The translations under genes and the position numbers were made by a program. Positions 27,047 to 35,421 of a stretch of DNA of 64,000 nt are shown here, one piece after another. This DNA comes from Acidobacteriota bacterium. GTDB lineage: Bacteria > Acidobacteriota > Blastocatellia > Pyrinomonadales > Pyrinomonadaceae. The stretch's first letter is position 1, and each line of letters starts with the position of its first letter. Location of the stretch: assembly GCA_023389035.1 (NCBI GenBank), contig JAEWFC010000010.1, forward strand, positions 1 to 64,000. Direction: 5' to 3'. The notes below the pieces were generated by a model. The model had not been told where the DNA came from and did no database searches. It worked only from the letters and a program-made list of their open reading frames with translations.

Positions 27047-29350
27047 ATGAACAGCCCAATTAAACAGCCGCTATTTCTCGCATTTAGTATTTGCCTTTTC
27101 ACGATCGCCTGCACGGCGCAGCCGGCGGCGGATAGCGACCCTTTGCGGATGATGCGTGAAATGACCAGGTCGGGCCAGATGCCCGCGGAATCGGTCGTTG
27201 AGAACCTCGAACGCCGCTATGCCGGCACGCGACCCGGTGCGCTTGCGAGACTGCTGCGTGGACGCATCCGCTTTGAGAATAAGAATTACGCCGGCGCGGC
27301 CGAGGTGCTGAACAGTGACGAATTTGAACGGTTGACGGACCTTGGCGATTACGCGATCTGGCTGCGGGGACAAGCTCTGCAGGCAGGCGGCAACCACGCA
27401 GCTGCGATGCAGCAGTTCGAGCGTGTAGTGACTTCGTTCCCGACCTCTCTCAGGCTCCGGGAAGCAAAACTTCGCTGGGCGGAATCGGCGATCGCGAGTG
27501 GCCGTGCTGCTGCTGTTCCTGCGCACCTTTCGGATCTCGTTCAAAAGCACGATGCGGAAGCATTGCTGCTCACGGCTAAGTCATATGAGACCGCGGGCGA
27601 CCAGATGCAGGCGATCGCACATTTTAGAAAGGCTTTCCTTTTTGGCGGCGGCTCGGATCATGGCAAGCAGGCTGAGGCTCGTTTGAAGGAGTTGCTTGTG
27701 GATCCGATGGTGACGGCAACTGCGGACGAGCTGACAGTGAGTGCCGGCCGGCAGCTGGCACGCGGGCAGGCGACGCTCGCCTATGACCAGTACACGGAGC
27801 TTATTCGGCGTTTCCCGTCTGCGGCCACTCCTGAAGTTCATCTCGGACGGATCTCAGCCGCTGCTCGGCAAAACAATGGTGTAAAAGCCCAAGCTGCCTT
27901 CGATGCGATGCCCGCGAATATGCCGGGCATGGACCAGGCGTATCGCGAATTGGTGATCGCTTACGCGAAATCGAAACTCTGGCCGCGTGCACGTGCAGTT
28001 GCGGAAGAAATGCGTGTGAAATATCCGCAAAGCCCGCTGACCGTAAAGGCGTGGGTAGATGCGGGTTACGCCGCACGCGACGCACGGAACAAAGGCGAAG
28101 AGAACTATTTTCTGCGAGCTGCGTTGGTCAATTACCCGACGGCGGTCGAGGTCGCGGGTGCGCAGTTTGAACTCGCATGGCTCGAGCACGAAGCAAAGAA
28201 TCACGCAAAAGCATCCGAGATGCTGATCGAGCACCTTGGCCGCTATGCCGATAAGGACACGACGAACCGCGGGCGCGCTGGTTACTGGTCTGCACGGAAC
28301 TCCGAACTCGCCGGCAAGACCGAGGAGGCGTGTGCACTCTACGATGCGACCGCTTACCGCTACGGTGCCAACTGGTACGGTTACATCGCTCTTGAACGGC
28401 TCGGAGCGTTGCGAAAACGCGGGCTGTGCCAGTCGGCGCCGGCTTTCCCGGCGGGCTCGATCGTCTCACGTGCGGCCGCAAATCTTAAGACGATCACCGT
28501 CGCACCTGAGACCTCAGGACCGCGTGAACTTGAGCGTGCCGAAAAGAGCGACCAGCTGAGCACGATCGGTCTTTTCGATTGGGCGATCGAAGAGCTAAAG
28601 GACGCACAGTCGACTGCGCAGAATTCACCGAAGGTAAACCTCGCTCTTGCAAAGCACTACAAACTAAAGGGCGATAACGTAAATGCCCTGCTCGCGCTCG
28701 CGAAGAGCTATCCGGATTACGCTCAGATGTTTCCCGAAGAAATGGGCCGCGAGGAGTGGGACATCTTCTACCCGCACATGGCGTGGGACGAGATCAGAAA
28801 ATGGTCGCGTGCACGCGGGCTCGACATATATAAAGTAGCGGGCCTGATCCGCCAGGAATCGGTCTTTAACCCGACCGCGGCATCGAGTGCGAAGGCATAC
28901 GGGCTGATGCAGCTGCTGGTCCCGACGGCCCAGATGATGGCTCGTAAATACGGCTCGGCACCGGTCCGATCGTCAACCGATCTATACAACCCGGCCCTGA
29001 ATATAGAGCTTGGCACCGCCTATATGAAGGACCAGCTCGACAAGTACGGTCGCATCGAATACATGGCCGTCGCCTATAATGCCGGCCCTGGACGCGTCGT
29101 CACCTGGCGGCGAACCCTGCCGATGGAAATGGATGAATTCGTCGAAGCCATCCCGTTCCGCGAAACAAAAGGCTACGTCCAAGGCATCATCCGAAACACC
29201 GCACAATACCGCCGCCTATACGACGAAAACGGCAATTTCAAACCAAACGTCGGCACCAAGCCCGTGCGGGCCGCGTTGGATACGATGCCCAGCGAGCAGG
29301 TGATCGCCGAACATCCTGACGTGGTTGTCGACAGGTCGAAAAGCGAGTGA
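27047..29350 (+). CDS. slt: Slt-type soluble/lipoprotein lytic murein transglycosylase
   Basis: 767 aa starting at the ATG at 27,047 (MNSPIKQPLFLAF), which gives a lipoprotein signal with lipobox TIAC; the open frame runs 50 codons upstream without signal character. Residues about 40-560 are helical TPR/superhelix repeats like the Slt70 U-domain. The C-terminal GH23 domain has the catalytic Glu604 in GLIRQESVFNP, followed by AKAYGLMQLLVPTA and VAYNAGPGRV. It would cleave peptidoglycan with formation of 1,6-anhydro-MurNAc, anchored in a membrane. It is the only plus-strand gene in the first 44 kb, convergent with the alpha-2-macroglobulin gene 19 nt away. Confidence 0.94.
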   Translation: MNSPIKQPLFLAFSICLFTIACTAQPAADSDPLRMMREMTRSGQMPAESVVENLERRYAGTRPGALARLLRGRIRFENKNYAGAAEVLNSDEFERLTDLGDYAIWLRGQALQAGGNHAAAMQQFERVVTSFPTSLRLREAKLRWAESAIASGRAAAVPAHLSDLVQKHDAEALLLTAKSYETAGDQMQAIAHFRKAFLFGGGSDHGKQAEARLKELLVDPMVTATADELTVSAGRQLARGQATLAYDQYTELIRRFPSAATPEVHLGRISAAARQNNGVKAQAAFDAMPANMPGMDQAYRELVIAYAKSKLWPRARAVAEEMRVKYPQSPLTVKAWVDAGYAARDARNKGEENYFLRAALVNYPTAVEVAGAQFELAWLEHEAKNHAKASEMLIEHLGRYADKDTTNRGRAGYWSARNSELAGKTEEACALYDATAYRYGANWYGYIALERLGALRKRGLCQSAPAFPAGSIVSRAAANLKTITVAPETSGPRELERAEKSDQLSTIGLFDWAIEELKDAQSTAQNSPKVNLALAKHYKLKGDNVNALLALAKSYPDYAQMFPEEMGREEWDIFYPHMAWDEIRKWSRARGLDIYKVAGLIRQESVFNPTAASSAKAYGLMQLLVPTAQMMARKYGSAPVRSSTDLYNPALNIELGTAYMKDQLDKYGRIEYMAVAYNAGPGRVVTWRRTLPMEMDEFVEAIPFRETKGYVQGIIRNTAQYRRLYDENGNFKPNVGTKPVRAALDTMPSEQVIAEHPDVVVDRSKSE

Positions 29351-29369
29351 CCATCAGCGCTGTTAGAAA

Positions 29370-32300
29370 TTATCGAACCGCAAACTTCATCGGAGCCGCA
29401 ACTGCCTGGGCTTCGGGGTTGTAATAATCGTAAACTACCGACGCTGGCGTTTGGGCGTTTATCCCGTAACGAGGACGGAACTTGAAGTTCATCGTCGTGC
29501 CGCCGGGGCGGGCCCACATATATACGATCACGCGATCGGGCAATATCTCATATTTCGAGATACCGTCAGCTGACTCGAGTGCCTTTTCGAGAGACTCGCG
29601 GCTTACGTCCGCTCCCGGCGGCGTGCCGATCTCAGCGAGCAACATTCCGTAACCGCGAAATCCGACGCGTTCGGCCCTAACCGTACACGACACTTCCTGC
29701 ATTATCGCAGCTTCATAACGGTCGCATTTGTAATCGAGCTCGACCGCTCGTGAAGCGTTCACATTGCGGCCTGAACTGTCGGCGTCCGGCCAGCCGATAT
29801 AGTGCCGTGAGACCGCCTGTGCCATCACCGACTCGCCGCCTGTCGCCCGAAGCTCGATGGTGTTTCCGGCAGCTGTAAGTCTTTCGGTAACGGGGATGAG
29901 GATCTGTTCGATATTTTCCGGCCCGATCTCGAGCGTGCGGATCGTCTCGCCGTTAACGATCACGTCAACGGTCTGGCTGCCCGAAGCCTCGTTAGAGGCG
30001 AGCGATGCAATGAACGTATCGAGCACGTTTATCGTCGTCTGTGTCGAGTACCACACGCCGTAACGGTCTTTGTTCCTTAACAAAAAGACCATGCCTTTTG
30101 CGGCAGCCGCTTTATGTTCCTCAGCTCCGACCTTCATCAGCAGCTGCGTGACAAGAGCCGTGGTCTCGATCCGGCCGGCGGATCCCCAGCCGTTAAATAC
30201 GGTGTTCGATTCCAGGTTCCAATACGTTGCCGATCGCTCATCTCTTCCAAGCGTGACGAGCTTATTAGCGATCGTTGTCGCAAGTTCGGCGTTTCGGGAG
30301 TCGTGCAGAGCGAGTCCAAGCAGCGCGAGCGAGTAGGGGTCATCGATCTGCGAATTTTTGAGACGCAGGTATGCGAGAGCTTTCGTGAGTGCGGCATTGC
30401 GAGCCGTTGATTCGTCGGACTTGAGCATCGCGAGAGTTCTTGCGATGTAGGTAGTCAGTGACAACGCTCGAGCTGTGTTCTCAGTAGTTTCCCAGCTGTA
30501 TTTCCTGTTCCACGAGCCGTCGGGCCGCTGCTGGGACAGAAGCCAATTCTCGGCCTTCGATATTATGGCCGGGTCGACCGCGATGTGCGGCGCGGCATCG
30601 GTCAGGAATCGCATAGCATAGGCCGTCAATGCCAGGTCGGCTTCGTCGCGGCCCGACCAGTAGGCAACACCGCCGCTTGCGACCTGATAACCGATCAGTC
30701 GATCATAGCCATCCTGCAGATTCTTGCGTGCCTGCCGGAGTGTATCGGGCGGCATTCGCATTCCGTCGGCACCGGCGAATTTTATGATCATCAGATTCGG
30801 ATAAGTTGACGACACCGTCTGCTCACCGCACCCGTACGGCCGCATCAGCAGTCCTTCTACGGATTCCGCGACGTGCGCCATCAGGTTCGGATAGATCTTA
30901 AGCTCTGCCGAGTGTGTGCCGGGCAGCGAATTGGACGGGAAGTTTACGTCGAAACTCGTGTTTCCATTAAAGAATCGCGATTCTGTTGCGACTATCTCGC
31001 GGCCGTCGGGCCTTACCGTGACAGGCTTCTCGATCGCGTCGGATTCATCCTGTGCGATCGCGGTGACACGCTGTTTGCCGTCTTTGATCGGCTTAACCGC
31101 CTTAAATCCAAAGACCGCGTTTTCCGACTGTCCGGAAGCAACATCGACCTGTCGGTCGCCGCCGCCGATGAAGCTATACCAATCGGCCGACGACATCGTA
31201 ACATTGACTCGCTGACGGTTGGTCGTATAGTTCCGAACCTGGGTCGGCAGAAATATCTCGTCGCCGTCGGTCAGGAATTTTGGCGGATCGAGATCAACAA
31301 AGAACGATTGAAATGCCGTCACCTCTTTTTCAGCAAAGCCGACCTTGCCGTTTTTGGTCGAGGCGATGGTGTACATCTTCCAGGTCGTGATGTTATCCGC
31401 CATCCGGAATTTCACCTCTGCCTTGCCGTCCGCTCCCGTTATGACCTCGGGCTGCCAGAGCAGCGTCTCAGGGAAGTACTCGCGAAGGCGCGGCGTCGAC
31501 GTATCTTTTCCCGCGGCGGTGCCGGGTTGCAGTAACAGCAGACCCTGAGCCTGACGGCCCATTAACGGCAAGGCCGAGACCTGGTTTGCAACGATAGAGG
31601 CACTCGTCGCATTTACGGTAGCCTCGCCGGAAGCCGTGACCTCTACCACGGCCGATATCGAACCGACCTCGAGTGAGGCGTCGACCCGTACCGTAGCGTT
31701 CGCCTGCACGGGAACCGCATTCATCACCCAACGTTGGAACCCAGTTGCGTCGATCTGCAGCGTATAACTGCCGGCGGGCAGGCCACTGAGAAGGTAGCTG
31801 CCGTCGTCGCGGGTCGTCGTGCTGCGTGTCAGACCGGATCCGGATGTCGCAGTTACCGTGGCTCCGGGTATTGCTGCTCCGGATGCGTCCGTGACTTTTC
31901 CGGCGATCGCACCAGAGTTGCGGTTATACGCGATCTTGTTTATCTCGACCGGTTCCTTGTCGTCCTTCGAGCGTTCTGAGATGACGTGGACCAGCTGCAT
32001 CATTGTCGCATCATCATAAGTGCCGGGTTTGCCGTCTCGGCCCGGCGAGCGGAATGTGAACTGCATTATTTCCTGTGTCACCGGTGTGATCACCGTCTTA
32101 TCGGTCTTGGTAGTCTCACCGTAAACCTGAACCGTCTCCACATGCGTCCGGTTCCAGAACCGCGACTTCCGCTCGGCGTTGATGTACAGCGGCATGCCAG
32201 CGGCATCCCGCAGCATTTCGTCAGTTATTCCCGCGGAACGTAGCTGAGACCTAATTTCGGCTTCGGAGTTCGGGACCTTTTTGACATTTCTTTGGGCTTC

Positions 32301-35246
32301 GCGGATGCGGCTCTCTAGCGGGGCGAATACGTCTTGGCGATTCGACCAGACCACAAAATCGTCTCCTCGCCATGTGTATTGGTCGTACTTTCCATCCTTG
32401 CCCAGACTTCGTATCTCGATATTCAGATAGCGGGTCTCAGGCGTGAAACTTATCCGATAGGCCCTGCCGAATACGTCGACCAACTCCGGGAGACGCGCCG
32501 AAGACAACAAGGTCTTCTCGTCACGGATGAATCCGCCGGTTCGAGCATGGTGTTCCCTGATCGCATCATTTAGTTTGTGCGAGATCGGGACAAAATATCC
32601 GAATGACCGGTTCAGCACGATGAAATCATCTTTTGTATCGGGCTCTTTATCTGGCCCGTTCGACCAGATCAACACTTTGCGTTCCGCACGATCGATCCCG
32701 AACGCCGTTCGGTAAGGCACTCCCCACGGATCGCGAAGCTCAGCGAGATCCAATCCGTAAAGGCCGAATATCTGACGGAGGCTCGCATCATCGGTCGGGT
32801 GCAAAAAGTTGTGTTCGCGATACGCGTCGGTCAGGGCGTTATGAAATACAACGAACTGTGCTGAGATGACCGTGCCATACATTGAGTAACCCTGGTCGTG
32901 ATAACGCTTGCTGTGAAAAAGATTCGGGTTGTAGTACGCGTTGTGCAGGATTATCTCGCCGACAAGCTGCAGCTCATCCGAGATCGGCTTGGTCATGTCA
33001 AGATCATTCAGGTCCTTAACGTTGGTCGAGCCGAATGACCCGCCATAGCCAAGCCAACCGCCGAGACCTTGGAACATCGAACCAAACTCCGCATCCGTCC
33101 GTGCACGCTCTTCGACAGCCTTATCAAGCATCACGATGCCGAGCGCACTCTCGATCGCCTGGCCGACCGCGTCGATCACGCCGAACTTGACCGTACCTTC
33201 CTCGTTCGGTTTATAGATGGCCTTATCAAACGTGGTCTCGACTGCGATGCCCTGCATCGCGGGAAAGATAACGCCGCGTGTTCCGACGATCAGGTCATCG
33301 TCATCTTCGGGATCTTCGATAAATGCGGCGACCGTCATCTGCCCCTTGTAAACTTCACGGTACGGGATCGACAGGCTTCCGCGGCCATCCTCGAGCCGCA
33401 GCGAGAGTGAATCAATGACGGACCAATTGTTCACGACGTCTATATAGACCAGTCCGCTTTTAACCGTCGAGACCACATCGACCATCATTGTCTCGCCGGG
33501 CCTATAGATCGCACGATCGGTCGTCACCTGTAGCGCGTGCTCGTCCGGATCGAAAGATGCATCTTCGACATCCCGCGTTCCCCGACGGCCCGAGCGGTCG
33601 CGGGCGATGAGCCGGAGATCGAGGTCATCGTCCGGTTCGCCGATCTTTGGCCGCTCGCCGACAAACTTGCCCGCTCCGAACTTATTCGTCGGTATGCGTG
33701 CGATCGTCTTGTATTTCTCTTCGTCGTCCTCGCTCGCCTTTATCTCTACATCGCATTCGGCAGGCGTTCCGTCGGCATAAAAGGTCGAGATATATGCCGT
33801 AAACGGCAGATCCGGGTGCTGGTCATCGATCTCATCGACCATATAGACATGGATCGGCTCTCGGGTGACACGAATGTCGAAACGCCGCTGCTCGGTCTTA
33901 TTGGTCGTTGCGTCGGTGAGGTAGGCGGCAAAACTGACATCGTGAAATTGACGATAAGTGTCTTCGTCCTCGATCTCATCATGAGCGTCTGAAAGATCCA
34001 GCCGTGCGACGAACTTCCCGCTGCGATCGAGTACGCCCTCGCGCACCTGGCCCTCGTCTATGTCGTACTTCTGCTCCTTCCAATTCCATTCGCGACTAGT
34101 CTCTTCGACAACGCGAACTTTTCCTTTTGTGACGGGCTTTCCGAAAAGATAATCAGCACGAACTTCGACCTCGGCGAACCGATCAGCGGGCAGATAATAA
34201 GGCTTCGAGCTTTTCGTAGTCACTGAAAAATTCGGTAGGTCGTACCGGGAGACCTTGATGCGGTTCACTCCGAGGTTGTCGCCGCGGGAATCACGTACGA
34301 TAATCGTATATTCACCAAGCTTTGCATTTGAAGGTATACTCCACGAAATTGCCGCGACGCCAAACCCTGAAGTATGAACGCGTTCGCGAAACAGCAACGT
34401 GTCATCTTCATCCTCGATGCGGAACTCTATCTCTTCATTCGCCAGTACCGTTTTTGAAGCAGAGCCCTTGAATAGAATGCCTCGGATGTTCAGGGTTTGT
34501 TCGGGCTGATAGATCGGCTTATCCGTCATCATCAGGAAGTCGAGATCATTTTCGACCGCTTCCAATTCGTCGGACGCTTCACGACGCAATCCATTCCGTA
34601 CCCCCGAAACTGTTATCGTCCCGTCACCGGCGAGCACCACCTCAGCCGGGATATCGAAGTTGATCGCCGCAAAACCATCGCGGTCAGTAATTCCCGATCC
34701 TCGATAAACGTGCGCCGGCCCGGTACCTTCGCGAGCATCAAGCTCAAGCTCGGCAGCTACCTCTACACCTGCCGACGGGGCTTCGGTAAACGGATTTAGC
34801 GCCCTGACGCGAATGCGGTAGCCCATTCCGGTCATCACGTTCGACGCTGCAAGAATTCGCAGCTCGAAGAGCTCGCGTGCAAGCTGCGAAACTGACGCGA
34901 TACCGACGGTATCGCCGACGCGGTACGTGAGCCGATACCATGCGAGGTCTTCGTTCTGCTGATCGGAAAGGGCAGTGATCGGCAGGCGGAACTCGAGCAT
35001 CTGGCGGCTTGTGCCGATGGTTGCGGCCGGGATATTTCCTGACGAGCGTTCCAATCCATTCGGGTCGATCAGGCTGACGCGAGCCGCGACGTTTCGCTGC
35101 GGCGTGTCGCCGGTGACCGCCAGCCGCACGATCGCCTCGTTGCCGCGGAAGATCACTTCCGAAGCCTTTTCATGCACACGCTGTGCGGCGGTGGAAAGGA
35201 CTGAGAAAAGGCAGACGAATACTGCGGCGATTAGGGTCGATCGCAT
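29370..35246 (-). CDS. Alpha-2-macroglobulin family protein with thioester and unusual inserted modules
   Basis: 1958 aa from the ATG at 35,246 with GAGG 8 nt before it; signal peptide MRSTLIAAVFVCLFSVLSTAAQ. Domains in order: MG1-MG4-type beta domains including MG2 (TDKPIYQPEQTLNIRG), further MG domains (TDRAIYRPGETMMVDV), then a region at about 800-1095 with three copies of a pattern like the C-terminal loop of type II secretion pseudopilin GspG, centred on D839, D924 and D1014. Next is a carboxypeptidase-regulatory-like domain plus a TonB-receptor-style LPLMGR box (1113-1232), the A2M domain (LLWQPEVITGADGKAEVKFRM) and the thioester domain with PYGCGEQT (C1473-Q1476). Bacterial A2Ms trap proteases in the periplasm or at the surface. 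No pbpC partner is adjacent. No free Cys near the N-terminus argues for a non-lipidated form. Confidence 0.93.
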   Translation of the reverse strand: MRSTLIAAVFVCLFSVLSTAAQRVHEKASEVIFRGNEAIVRLAVTGDTPQRNVAARVSLIDPNGLERSSGNIPAATIGTSRQMLEFRLPITALSDQQNEDLAWYRLTYRVGDTVGIASVSQLARELFELRILAASNVMTGMGYRIRVRALNPFTEAPSAGVEVAAELELDAREGTGPAHVYRGSGITDRDGFAAINFDIPAEVVLAGDGTITVSGVRNGLRREASDELEAVENDLDFLMMTDKPIYQPEQTLNIRGILFKGSASKTVLANEEIEFRIEDEDDTLLFRERVHTSGFGVAAISWSIPSNAKLGEYTIIVRDSRGDNLGVNRIKVSRYDLPNFSVTTKSSKPYYLPADRFAEVEVRADYLFGKPVTKGKVRVVEETSREWNWKEQKYDIDEGQVREGVLDRSGKFVARLDLSDAHDEIEDEDTYRQFHDVSFAAYLTDATTNKTEQRRFDIRVTREPIHVYMVDEIDDQHPDLPFTAYISTFYADGTPAECDVEIKASEDDEEKYKTIARIPTNKFGAGKFVGERPKIGEPDDDLDLRLIARDRSGRRGTRDVEDASFDPDEHALQVTTDRAIYRPGETMMVDVVSTVKSGLVYIDVVNNWSVIDSLSLRLEDGRGSLSIPYREVYKGQMTVAAFIEDPEDDDDLIVGTRGVIFPAMQGIAVETTFDKAIYKPNEEGTVKFGVIDAVGQAIESALGIVMLDKAVEERARTDAEFGSMFQGLGGWLGYGGSFGSTNVKDLNDLDMTKPISDELQLVGEIILHNAYYNPNLFHSKRYHDQGYSMYGTVISAQFVVFHNALTDAYREHNFLHPTDDASLRQIFGLYGLDLAELRDPWGVPYRTAFGIDRAERKVLIWSNGPDKEPDTKDDFIVLNRSFGYFVPISHKLNDAIREHHARTGGFIRDEKTLLSSARLPELVDVFGRAYRISFTPETRYLNIEIRSLGKDGKYDQYTWRGDDFVVWSNRQDVFAPLESRIREAQRNVKKVPNSEAEIRSQLRSAGITDEMLRDAAGMPLYINAERKSRFWNRTHVETVQVYGETTKTDKTVITPVTQEIMQFTFRSPGRDGKPGTYDDATMMQLVHVISERSKDDKEPVEINKIAYNRNSGAIAGKVTDASGAAIPGATVTATSGSGLTRSTTTRDDGSYLLSGLPAGSYTLQIDATGFQRWVMNAVPVQANATVRVDASLEVGSISAVVEVTASGEATVNATSASIVANQVSALPLMGRQAQGLLLLQPGTAAGKDTSTPRLREYFPETLLWQPEVITGADGKAEVKFRMADNITTWKMYTIASTKNGKVGFAEKEVTAFQSFFVDLDPPKFLTDGDEIFLPTQVRNYTTNRQRVNVTMSSADWYSFIGGGDRQVDVASGQSENAVFGFKAVKPIKDGKQRVTAIAQDESDAIEKPVTVRPDGREIVATESRFFNGNTSFDVNFPSNSLPGTHSAELKIYPNLMAHVAESVEGLLMRPYGCGEQTVSSTYPNLMIIKFAGADGMRMPPDTLRQARKNLQDGYDRLIGYQVASGGVAYWSGRDEADLALTAYAMRFLTDAAPHIAVDPAIISKAENWLLSQQRPDGSWNRKYSWETTENTARALSLTTYIARTLAMLKSDESTARNAALTKALAYLRLKNSQIDDPYSLALLGLALHDSRNAELATTIANKLVTLGRDERSATYWNLESNTVFNGWGSAGRIETTALVTQLLMKVGAEEHKAAAAKGMVFLLRNKDRYGVWYSTQTTINVLDTFIASLASNEASGSQTVDVIVNGETIRTLEIGPENIEQILIPVTERLTAAGNTIELRATGGESVMAQAVSRHYIGWPDADSSGRNVNASRAVELDYKCDRYEAAIMQEVSCTVRAERVGFRGYGMLLAEIGTPPGADVSRESLEKALESADGISKYEILPDRVIVYMWARPGGTTMNFKFRPRYGINAQTPASVVYDYYNPEAQAVAAPMKFAVR

Positions 35247-35382
35247 AGGACACACCTCGAATTTTTTGCTTTGATTGCCGCAGGCGGTGGTGCCCGCGGC
35301 GGTTCAATCTGCGACAACTGTTGAACTTACCGCCTGTGATGCAATGAGTTTTCGTAATGGTTGCTTTTGCGGGAAACTTTCG

Positions 35383-35412
35383 GGAACGGCTGCGTTTAAA
35401 TGCAGCCGTTCC
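35383..35412 (-). terminator. Hairpin after the DPP-IV gene
   Basis: A perfect 11-bp stem, GGAACGGCTGC/GCAGCCGTTCC, with an 8-nt loop lies 10 nt past the stop of the dipeptidyl peptidase gene. There is no clear T-run on the minus strand, so it may be a weak or Rho-assisted terminator or an mRNA 3'-end stabiliser. Confidence 0.5.
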
Positions 35413-35421
35413 ACTTACGTT

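Noticed and set aside
27071..27550. Minus-strand 159-codon frame over slt
   Set aside because: Antisense to the Slt N-terminal helical domain, with no support on its own strand.
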